IMG/VR virus record: IMGVR_UViG_3300042445_000302
Location: 1-28,825 of that record
Origin: a virus
DNA length: 28,825 bases
Strand: one strand, 5' to 3'
The position numbers were made by a program, and so were the translations under genes. The notes under the pieces were generated by a model. It saw nothing but the letters and a program-made list of their open reading frames with translations. It ran no database searches and had not been told where the DNA came from. Below, in pieces: positions 1 to 5,596 of this stretch. How positions within the stretch are numbered: position 1 is the stretch's first letter; every line of letters begins with the position of its first letter.

Positions 1-521
1 AGGACTACATCGGAGAGGGTAAACCAATACCCGCTGAGTACTCACAGTTTCAACCTGTGGTGGACGCCATGCTGAAAAAGAATGGGCGCAAGCTCGCTGA
101 GTATGAGATGGCGCTGACTGTCGACCTCAAGCCAACAGGTTGGAAAGACAAAGACGTATGGGTGCGCGGCATTGCTGACATCCTAGTCGTTGACGACGAC
201 AACCTCACGGCGTGGGTGGGTGACTGGAAAACTGGCAACAACAAGTATCCAGATAGAGATCAGTTAGTTCTCATGTCGCTCATGGTGTTTGCCCACTTCC
301 CACACATCCGCAAGGTCAACTCAGCATTGCTGTTCATTGTGAAAAATGATATGGTCAAGATGTCGATGGCACGAGATGACGCCGACAAACACTGGTGGGA
401 CTATCGTGAGCGTACAGCGCGGCTTGAAGCTAGTTTTGCCAATGACGTATGGAACCCAAACCAAACGCCACTGTGCGGTTGGTGCCCAGTAAAGACTTGC
501 GAGTTCAACAAGAAACACTAG
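1..521 (+). CDS. PD-(D/E)XK nuclease (RecB/Cas4-like), 5'-partial
   Basis: The reading frame is open from base 3 to the stop at 521, so the gene starts before the window. Counting from the in-frame GTG at 57, the protein shows GIAD (Asp41), then GDWKTG (Asp56, Lys58), then Gln69. This D...DxK...Q order is the metal-binding core of the PD-(D/E)XK nuclease superfamily. The C-terminus carries Cys140, Cys143 and Cys148 in a C-x2-C-x4-C pattern. In Cas4, AddB and related RecB-type nucleases a similar C-terminal cysteine group joins an N-terminal cysteine to hold an Fe-S cluster. The N-terminal partner would lie outside this window, so that part is inference. Its place at the head of a replication block suggests an exonuclease acting in phage recombination or host DNA breakdown. 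Confidence 0.8.
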   Translation, partial: DYIGEGKPIPAEYSQFQPVVDAMLKKNGRKLAEYEMALTVDLKPTGWKDKDVWVRGIADILVVDDDNLTAWVGDWKTGNNKYPDRDQLVLMSLMVFAHFPHIRKVNSALLFIVKNDMVKMSMARDDADKHWWDYRERTARLEASFANDVWNPNQTPLCGWCPVKTCEFNKKH

Positions 522-529
522 GAGAAATT

Positions 530-820
530 ATGAGCCAAGGACGTTACGGCGATGCGCCGATGAAAGTAGCTACTCACTGCCACGTGTGTAGTGCAAAGCT
601 TATAGTAGGCCACGATATTATTGTTGACCATAGCGGTGCGGCAATGGTACATGACGGTGGACAAGAGACCAATGGTCACGGTAGTATTATCCTGCACCCA
701 GAATGTGCAACCATTCTCGCAATGCGTTTACTGCATGACGTCATGGAGATACGAGACTCGCCAAACATGCGTGTAGTAGATGTGTTACGGCAAGTACGCG
801 AAACATACCAAATGAAATAA
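530..820 (+). CDS. Small Cys/His protein, possible zinc-binding
   Basis: I do not recognise this 96-residue protein. The ATG at 530 is chosen because AGGAG sits 6 nt upstream (520-524); an in-frame ATG at 449 would overlap the nuclease gene by 73 nt without a ribosome site. Cys17-x2-Cys20 near the N-terminus and His56-x2-Cys59 in the middle could together bind one zinc ion, giving a small treble-clef-like or zinc-ribbon-like unit. The last third is a likely helix rich in Leu, Met, Val and Arg. It lies 8 nt after the nuclease stop and 9 nt before the HNH-like gene, so it is probably co-transcribed with the replication block. Function unknown. Confidence 0.65.
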   Translation: MSQGRYGDAPMKVATHCHVCSAKLIVGHDIIVDHSGAAMVHDGGQETNGHGSIILHPECATILAMRLLHDVMEIRDSPNMRVVDVLRQVRETYQMK

Positions 821-829
821 AGGAACACT

Positions 830-1096
830 ATGCCTTACGTAAACAAACCACGCCCATACGCAAAAGAGTACGCGCAGTATGACGGCACACCCGCTGTCAA
901 GAAGAAACGTGCCGCTCGAAATCAAGCACGAGCAATTATGGAGAAGGAAGGACTAGTACATAAAGGAGATGGAAAAGATGTCGATCACAAAAGAGCACTA
1001 TCCAAAGGTGGAAAAACAGTACGTTCGAATCTCCGAGTCAAAGACGCGAGCGCAAACCGTTCGTATGCGCGAAAGTCAGACCACTCTATTAAGTGA
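830..1096 (+). CDS. Small HNH-like protein
   Basis: An 88-residue, strongly basic protein. Residues 50-78 contain DVDHKRALSKGG (His53), then SNLRV (Asn67), then ANRSY (Asn76). This spacing resembles the core of HNH-family nucleases, where the histidine activates water and the asparagines position the loop and metal. The zinc-knuckle cysteines of many HNH enzymes are absent, so catalysis is not assured. The start has AAAGGAAC upstream (819-826). The whole HNH-like core (977-1096) overlaps, in another frame, the start of the next gene. Small HNH proteins often occur near phage replication or packaging genes, as free nucleases or packaging cofactors. Here the setting points to DNA metabolism, but the role is open. 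Confidence 0.6.
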   Translation: MPYVNKPRPYAKEYAQYDGTPAVKKKRAARNQARAIMEKEGLVHKGDGKDVDHKRALSKGGKTVRSNLRVKDASANRSYARKSDHSIK

Positions 1097-1280
1097 CATA
1101 CCTACTGCAAGACTTATCGATCTCTGGGTAGCGCGTTGGGGACATGACTGGGTTGATCTGGTGGAAGTAACAGAAGACCCGTTCTACAAAGACGCGTACA
1201 ACAGAATGAGAAGAGAAGGTGAGCTTGAGGTTCACTTCCTAACCGACCGCTCTAAGTATGTGTGTCGTAATCCAAAATAA
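978..1280 (+). CDS. Unknown protein, paralog A of a three-gene cluster
   Basis: A 100-residue protein of unknown function. I place the start at 978 because AAAGGAG (962-968) lies 9 nt upstream; the ATG at 969 is too close to it and the ATG at 1065 has no ribosome site. This start also puts the conserved core at residue 41, as in the two following genes (33 and 39). The core reads DIPTARLIDLWVARWG then HDWVD, followed by a basic helix and a Glu/His/Tyr-rich segment. The pattern helix, helix, basic helix, beta hairpin would suit a winged-helix DNA-binding fold, which is inference. The first 119 nt overlap the HNH-like gene in a different frame. Confidence 0.65.
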   Translation: MSITKEHYPKVEKQYVRISESKTRAQTVRMRESQTTLLSDIPTARLIDLWVARWGHDWVDLVEVTEDPFYKDAYNRMRREGELEVHFLTDRSKYVCRNPK

Positions 1281-1298
1281 ATCAAGGAGAAGTAAATG
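1274..1298 (+). repeat. Duplicated translation leader, copy 1
   Basis: The 25 nt ending in the start codon of paralog B match those before the gene at 3534 with a single mismatch. They include an A/T-rich stretch, the Shine-Dalgarno core CAAGGAGAAG and TAAATG. The second copy is at 3512-3536. The coding sequences that follow are unrelated, so the similarity is limited to the leader. Confidence 0.6.
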
Positions 1299-1580
1299 GG
1301 AAAAGTAAAAAGTGAATTGATAGACGCCATGGATGAAGAAGATAGTGTTATGACCATGACTTCGTTCAATCCTAACAACGACCCTGTGTATTCGATACCT
1401 TTATCAGAGTTAGTTAATCTGTGGCGTGCACGTTATGGAGATACATGGGTAGATGTGTCGGAGATAGAAGACGACTTCTGGTCTGATGCGTCAGCACGAC
1501 TGCACACAAATAAAAAGATGGAAGAACTAAACCATCACTCAGACAACTCGCCGTGGGCTAGGCTGAAGGAGGACGCATGA
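1296..1580 (+). CDS. Unknown protein, paralog B of a three-gene cluster
   Basis: A 94-residue acidic protein with a strong ribosome site (AAGGAGAAG, 5 nt before the ATG). Residues 32-52 read SIPLSELVNLWRARYG and then DTWVD, clearly aligning with paralog A (DIPTARLIDLWVARWG, HDWVD) and more weakly with paralog C. The rest is Asp/Glu-rich and differs from A. The three genes sit head to tail, which points to tandem duplication and divergence. The stop overlaps the start of paralog C in an ATGA, indicating translational coupling. No catalytic motif is visible; a small DNA- or protein-binding role is a guess. Confidence 0.7.
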   Translation: MGKVKSELIDAMDEEDSVMTMTSFNPNNDPVYSIPLSELVNLWRARYGDTWVDVSEIEDDFWSDASARLHTNKKMEELNHHSDNSPWARLKEDA

Positions 1581-1909
1581 GCACGCTGAAATACAGAGCT
1601 AGTGATCGCTACGAGATGGGTTGGACTGACCCACGAGCAACCCTTAAGGATATTAAAGTAAATCAAAAACGATTGACAGGGCTCGAAGATGTTCCAACAG
1701 AAGTGTTGCGTAACTTATGGGAAGTGCGGTTTGGTGGGCGTGTGGTGACGTCCGAAGATATGTACAACATACGCGCTGAAGACATTGCAGATGTTGTGCA
1801 GGAGTTAAGTGATAGAAAACTTGTCAGACATTTGATAGGGGAACGGATGGCACCGGCAGAACCTTTGAATCATTACATACTACGAGACAAACCACATGCA
1901 GATAGTTGA
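1577..1909 (+). CDS. Unknown protein, paralog C of a three-gene cluster
   Basis: A 110-residue protein started by ATGA overlap with paralog B and a strong GGAGG 4 nt upstream. Residues 38-54 (DVPTEVLRNLWEVRFGG) match the DIP..L..LW..R.G core of paralogs A and B, but the following WVD is replaced by RVV, so this copy is the most diverged. A later segment, VVQELSDRKLVRHL followed by NHYILRDK, resembles paralog A's basic helix and final strand (RMRREGELEVHF, SKYVC). That order would suit a winged-helix domain. The 3' end overlaps the helicase gene by 14 nt, so its translation may feed into the helicase. Function not known. Confidence 0.68.
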   Translation: MSTLKYRASDRYEMGWTDPRATLKDIKVNQKRLTGLEDVPTEVLRNLWEVRFGGRVVTSEDMYNIRAEDIADVVQELSDRKLVRHLIGERMAPAEPLNHYILRDKPHADS

Positions 1910-3458
1910 CGACAAAGCGCTCGTACTGCGCACGCGCAACCCAAACAAGTACGCGATCATTCCAAAGCATAAGGTGCTGTCTGAAGAGAACGGCATCTTT
2001 GAAGTAGCCGTGTATTGGGGGCTTGATGAAGCACGCGTGCTACGCAATCTCGGTGTGAAAGATGTCCCATCGCCTATCACTAGGCGCTACGACTGGCCGG
2101 GAAAGTTTATACCAATGGCTCACCAAAGAGAGACAGCGGCTTTCCTCACACTACACCGCAGATCGTTCTGTTTTAACGACCCCGGAACTGGCAAGACTTT
2201 GTCTGCGCTATGGGCGGCTGACTTCTTGATGAAGCGTGGTGAAGTTCGTCGTGTGTTAATTCTCTGCCCCTTGTCTATCATGCACAGCGCATGGATGGGT
2301 GACATCAACCGCAGTGTTATCCATCGCTCTGCCATCGTCGCGCACCATGCTCAAGCTAGTCGACGTATTGAAATGATTCAGCAAGACTACGAGATTGTGA
2401 TTGCCAACTATGACGGCCTTAACTTAATCGCATCTGAGATCAACGCTGATGGTAGGTTTGACTTGGTGATTGTCGATGAAGCCAACGCATACAAGAACCC
2501 ATCAACGCGTAGATGGAAAACACTTGCGTCAATCATCAAGCCAGAGACATACTTGTGGATGATGACTGGTACGCCTGCATCGCAGTCGCCTGTGGATGCG
2601 TATGGTCTGGCTAAGTTTGTTAATCCAAGCGGTGTGCCTAAATTCCAGACATCGTGGCGCGACAAGGTCATGAACAAGATCAGCATGTTCAAGTGGGCTC
2701 CGAAGGCTAACGCTAAAGAGCTTGTGTACGAAGCGCTTCAACCCGCAATACGTTTCACCAAAGACCAGTGCCTTGACTTACCGCCCGTCATCACAGTCAC
2801 ACGCGAAGTGCCGATGACACCACAGCAAGCTAAGTACTACAAGCTACTCAAAGAGCAGATGCTTTTCCAAGCTGCCGGAGAAACAATCAGCGCAGTCAAC
2901 GCAGGCGTTGCTGTAAACAAGTTGCTACAAATCAGTTGTGGTGCGGCGTACACAGACGAGAAGGAAGTTGTTGAGTTCGATGCCGCCCCTCGCCTTGGTG
3001 TACTGGAGGAGGTATTAGAAGAGACAAGCCGCAAGGTAATCATCTTTGCTTTGTTCCGCTCTAGCATTGACACCATCGTCAAACATCTCACTAAGCATGG
3101 CTATGCCGTTGACCAGATTCATGGCGACGTGTCAGCAACCAAGCGTGGTCAGATCATTAACGACTTTCAGACTACCGACAACATCCGCGTACTGGTGTTG
3201 CAACCACAAGCGACAGCCCACGGGATTACCCTAACTGCCGCTGACACAGTTGTGTTCTTTGGCCCACTCATGTCAGTGGAGATGTATACGCAGTGCATAG
3301 CACGAGCCGACCGCAAAGGTCAAGACTCGGACAAAGTTACTGTGGTACACATTGAGTCAAGCCCCATTGAAAAGAAATTATTCAAGGCAATGAATACAAA
3401 AGTTTCCGATCACGCAATGCTTGTCGGCATGTTCGACAGCGAAGTAAAAAATATTTAA
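1896..3458 (+). CDS. SNF2-like superfamily 2 helicase
   Basis: A 520-residue protein with both RecA-like domains of a superfamily 2 ATPase. Visible motifs in order: HQ at 76-77 (Q-like motif), Walker A NDPGTGKT at 94-101, Walker B with DEAN at 194-197 followed by KNPSTRRW as in SNF2/Rad54 proteins, TGTP at 224-227 (motif III), motif V around QATAHGITLTAAD (438-450) and motif VI QCIARADRKGQ (466-476). Length and order fit the compact SNF2-like helicases common in phages, which translocate on double-stranded DNA to remodel replication or recombination complexes. The start overlaps paralog C by 14 nt. Proximity to a PD-(D/E)XK nuclease and primase-helicase supports a DNA replication or repair role; which of these cannot be told from sequence. 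Confidence 0.9.
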   Translation: MQIVDDKALVLRTRNPNKYAIIPKHKVLSEENGIFEVAVYWGLDEARVLRNLGVKDVPSPITRRYDWPGKFIPMAHQRETAAFLTLHRRSFCFNDPGTGKTLSALWAADFLMKRGEVRRVLILCPLSIMHSAWMGDINRSVIHRSAIVAHHAQASRRIEMIQQDYEIVIANYDGLNLIASEINADGRFDLVIVDEANAYKNPSTRRWKTLASIIKPETYLWMMTGTPASQSPVDAYGLAKFVNPSGVPKFQTSWRDKVMNKISMFKWAPKANAKELVYEALQPAIRFTKDQCLDLPPVITVTREVPMTPQQAKYYKLLKEQMLFQAAGETISAVNAGVAVNKLLQISCGAAYTDEKEVVEFDAAPRLGVLEEVLEETSRKVIIFALFRSSIDTIVKHLTKHGYAVDQIHGDVSATKRGQIINDFQTTDNIRVLVLQPQATAHGITLTAADTVVFFGPLMSVEMYTQCIARADRKGQDSDKVTVVHIESSPIEKKLFKAMNTKVSDHAMLVGMFDSEVKNI

Positions 3459-3466
3459 GAAAGGAG

Positions 3467-3494
3467 TTGCAAATCAATTCAGTCGTGCTATGCT
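3467..3494 (+). promoter_or_regulatory. Candidate sigma-70-type promoter
   Basis: In the 75-nt gap after the helicase gene, TTGCAA (3467-3472) and TATGCT (3489-3494) are separated by 16 nt. The second hexamer is preceded by TGC, giving an extended -10 (TGCTATGCT). Each hexamer matches the consensus at four of six positions. It would drive the genes from 3534 on. The gap is one of only two sizeable ones on the plus strand, which supports regulation here, but a host promoter match of this strength is not proof. Confidence 0.35.
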
Positions 3495-3511
3495 GTCAAA
3501 CCATTGACAAT

Positions 3512-3536
3512 AAAATAATTCAAGGAGAAGTAAATG
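3512..3536 (+). repeat. Duplicated translation leader, copy 2
   Basis: Second copy of the leader seen at 1274-1298, differing at one base. It holds the ribosome site CAAGGAGAAG and the ATG of the gene at 3534. A TTGACA at 3504-3509 sits just upstream, but no -10 box follows at the right spacing. Confidence 0.6.
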
Positions 3537-3980
3537 TTAAACATAGATGATGAGGAACCTGCTCCTCAGGAAGCACCGACAGACGTCACTGTCCCCATGG
3601 ACAAGTTGGCGAAGGTGTACCGCAGGATGCAGTCACGCGTACAAGAGTTAACCGCTCAGTACGAGTCCGAGATCGAGGACATCAAGCGTCAGCAAGACGT
3701 TGTGAAGATCGCGCTCAAAGACCAAATGCTCAAGCTTGGCGTATCAAGTGTACGCACAGACCAAGGCACCGTAGTGCTGTCTACCAAGACACGCTACAAC
3801 ACACAAGACTGGGACTCTTTTAAAGAGTTTATCAAGGAACACGATGCGTTGGACTTGTTGGAGAAGCGTATTGCGCAGACCAACATGGCTACGTTCTTGT
3901 CCGAGAATCCCAGTCTAGTTCCCGCAGGGCTTAACTCTATGACAGAGTACGCCATTTCAGTTCGTAAACCAACTAAGTAA
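3534..3980 (+). CDS. Gp157-like coiled-coil protein
   Basis: A 148-residue protein with a strong ribosome site. Residues 20-65 form a charged heptad-like helix (coiled coil), then a beta-rich stretch (VSSVRTDQGTVVLSTKTRY, about 70-88), then DWDSFKEFI and LDLLEKRI, ending in SVRKP. This layout (coiled coil, short G-containing beta unit, Trp/Phe helix, Leu-Glu-Lys-Arg helix, basic end) resembles the phage Gp157 family, small proteins beside phage ssDNA-binding and recombination genes. The assignment is by pattern only. It lies 14 nt before the probable ssDNA-binding protein, so the two are likely co-translated. A Gam-like nuclease inhibitor is another possibility. Confidence 0.5.
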   Translation: MLNIDDEEPAPQEAPTDVTVPMDKLAKVYRRMQSRVQELTAQYESEIEDIKRQQDVVKIALKDQMLKLGVSSVRTDQGTVVLSTKTRYNTQDWDSFKEFIKEHDALDLLEKRIAQTNMATFLSENPSLVPAGLNSMTEYAISVRKPTK

Positions 3981-3994
3981 TCAGGAGAATCATT

Positions 3995-4945
3995 ATGAGC
4001 AATGTAGCTCTATTCAACCCATCCCAAGCCCCCGCGTTCGCAAAGAACCGCACATCGTTGTCACCCATGGCTAGAGCCCTAGCCGGGGGTGCAGTTGGCA
4101 ACCGCACCAAGAGCATCTCCATCAAAGGCGGTGTGTTTCGTTTGAACGAAGGCGGCAAAGAGATTGCCGCTATCGAAGAGCGCTACCTCGACGTAGTCAT
4201 TGTCAATGCCGCGCCTGATGTTTCACGCGTGTTCTATGCCAAGGCATACGATGGCGAAGTCTCTGCGCCTGACTGCTGGTCACAAGACGGCAAGACACCA
4301 AGCCCTGAGGCAAGCAACCCACAGCACAACAAGTGCGATGGATGCCAACAGAACATTGCCGGTTCTGGTCAGAACAATAGCCGCGCTTGCCGCTTCCAAC
4401 AACACATTGCTGTAGTGTTGGCCAACGATATGGAAGGCGCTGTGTTGAAGTTGACTGTGCCTGCCAAGTCTGTGTTCGGCAAAGAAGAAGGCGACAACCG
4501 CGCCTTGCAAGCATACGCTCGTCACTTGGGCGCACAGAACATTGACCCATCTGAGGTCATCACGCGCATGAAGTTCGACACCAAGTCCGAAGCGCCCAAG
4601 CTGTTCTTCAAGGCTATGCGTTGGTTAACTGACGACGAGTTCCCAACCATTCAGGAACAAGGCAAGACAGACACCGCTCTTAAAGCGATCACAATGTCTT
4701 TCTCTAAGATGGACAGCGTTGCCGCCCCTGCACCCTTGAAGCTTGAAGGCAAGCGCCCTGCGCCTGTGGTCGAGGAAGAGGAAGCACCCGCACCCAAGGC
4801 TAAGACCAAAGCCAAGCCTGCCCCTCTGCCTGCCGAGGATGATGAAGAACCCGTAGTCCGCAAAGAAGAGAAGAAGCCCAACGCTGTGCCCAAGGCGAAG
4901 GCCGACTTGTCTGCCATGGTGGACGACTGGGACGAAGCAGAATAA
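3995..4945 (+). CDS. Probable ssDNA-binding protein with acidic tail
   Basis: A 316-residue protein with AGGAGA upstream of the ATG. The first 240 residues look like a folded domain: ISIKGGVFRLNEGGKEI (41-57) followed by alternating strands. Cys94, Cys114-x2-Cys117 and Cys132 could form a four-cysteine zinc site. From about 245 the chain is a Pro/Ala/Lys/Glu-rich linker ending in VDDWDEAE. An acidic, flexible C-terminal tail is the usual sign of a phage ssDNA-binding protein (T7 gp2.5, T4 gp32, bacterial SSB), where it contacts polymerase and helicase. Gene position between recombination-type and primase genes agrees. I do not see a classic OB-fold signature, so the call rests on layout and context. 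Confidence 0.5.
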   Translation: MSNVALFNPSQAPAFAKNRTSLSPMARALAGGAVGNRTKSISIKGGVFRLNEGGKEIAAIEERYLDVVIVNAAPDVSRVFYAKAYDGEVSAPDCWSQDGKTPSPEASNPQHNKCDGCQQNIAGSGQNNSRACRFQQHIAVVLANDMEGAVLKLTVPAKSVFGKEEGDNRALQAYARHLGAQNIDPSEVITRMKFDTKSEAPKLFFKAMRWLTDDEFPTIQEQGKTDTALKAITMSFSKMDSVAAPAPLKLEGKRPAPVVEEEEAPAPKAKTKAKPAPLPAEDDEEPVVRKEEKKPNAVPKAKADLSAMVDDWDEAE

Positions 4946-5071
4946 AGGAATCCGCTAGGCCGCAGTCGGCGGTCGCATTGCGTGTGCCGGGGGGGTTCCA
5001 TCCTCGTTAATAAAGTCATTCACATGCACACGACTGCGTTTCCCGTTCTGCGTGTCCTAGCGCCTAACAAA
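4946..5071 (+). other. Non-coding gap with inverted repeat before the regulator
   Basis: No convincing gene is seen in these 126 nt. CGTGTGC (4981-4987) is complementary to GCACACG (5026-5032), and the stem can continue with CGCA (4974-4977) against TGCG (5035-5038) after a small internal loop. Alternatively CGCAGTCG (4961-4968) pairs perfectly with CGACTGCG (5031-5038). The 38-nt loop holds a run of seven G (4988-4995 region). It could be an operator or mRNA structure controlling the helix-turn-helix gene, or part of an origin; sequence alone does not decide. Confidence 0.35.
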
Positions 5072-5350
5072 ATGTCATATTCACCACAAGTAATTAGCGC
5101 AGTCAAGAAAGCGCCTAAGACGTTGGGCAACCAACTCGGGCGATGGGCTGTGCATCATGACTTCTCTGCCATTAAGATAGCCAAAGTGACAGGAGCCTCT
5201 CGGCAATCTGTTTACAACTGGTTCAATGGTGGCGAAGTCTTCGTGGCTTACCGCCCTGCGGTGGAGTCTATTATTAAAATTTTACAGTCGTCCAGTACGG
5301 GCGACGAAGCTTGGAGAAAAACATGCAAAGCATTCAACCTAAAAACTTGA
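5072..5350 (+). CDS. Helix-turn-helix DNA-binding protein
   Basis: A 92-residue protein. Residues 17-52 contain TLGNQLGRWAVHHD, then IKIAKVTGASRQSVYNWF, a good helix-turn-helix: IAKVTGAS forms the first helix and turn, RQSVYNWFNG the recognition helix. This resembles Cro/CI-type or phage replication-associated regulators. The ATG at 5072 is chosen because the protein then begins just before the domain; there is no clear ribosome site, and the frame stays open upstream to ATG 5024 and GTG 4982, so the N-terminus is uncertain. It follows a non-coding gap with an inverted repeat that could be its own operator. The 3' end overlaps the next gene by 28 nt. Likely a transcription regulator of the replication genes. 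Confidence 0.7.
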   Translation: MSYSPQVISAVKKAPKTLGNQLGRWAVHHDFSAIKIAKVTGASRQSVYNWFNGGEVFVAYRPAVESIIKILQSSSTGDEAWRKTCKAFNLKT

Positions 5351-5583
5351 GCGACGAAGAAATATTGCGTCAGGTATACCTGATGGGCAACGAGAACATG
5401 CCAAAAGAATGGGTAGAAGTTCTGTGTGAGCGTTTTGCCAAGGCACTTGACTGGTATCAAGACCGCTACGACGAGGGCTTTGCTGATGGTAGTGGCAACG
5501 GCTTAGAACACGGATACAAGCGTGGCTTTGAAGAAGGTTTTGCCGCAGGCGTAGATCACGCGAACGACCCTGAACTAAAATAA
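5323..5583 (+). CDS. Small acidic protein with Gly-Phe/Tyr repeats
   Basis: An 86-residue protein not recognised. The ATG at 5323 has GGAG 6 nt upstream; an earlier TTG at 5311 would include that site in the coding region. Residues 5-50 are helix-like and charged, with LSDEEILRQVYLMGN. The later part repeats a Gly-aromatic pattern: DEGFADG, LEHGYKRGFEEGFAAG. Such G-F/Y-x-x-G-F repeats probably make a regular amphipathic surface. It overlaps the regulator by 28 nt and lies 13 nt before the primase-helicase, so it is part of the same transcript. A partner of the primase is possible but unproven. Confidence 0.6.
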   Translation: MQSIQPKNLSDEEILRQVYLMGNENMPKEWVEVLCERFAKALDWYQDRYDEGFADGSGNGLEHGYKRGFEEGFAAGVDHANDPELK

Positions 5584-5596
5584 CCAAAGGATACAC

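Noticed and set aside
3504-3509. TTGACA perfect -35 box
   Set aside because: No acceptable -10 hexamer at 16-18 nt; the extended -10 at 3486-3494 upstream is the better candidate.
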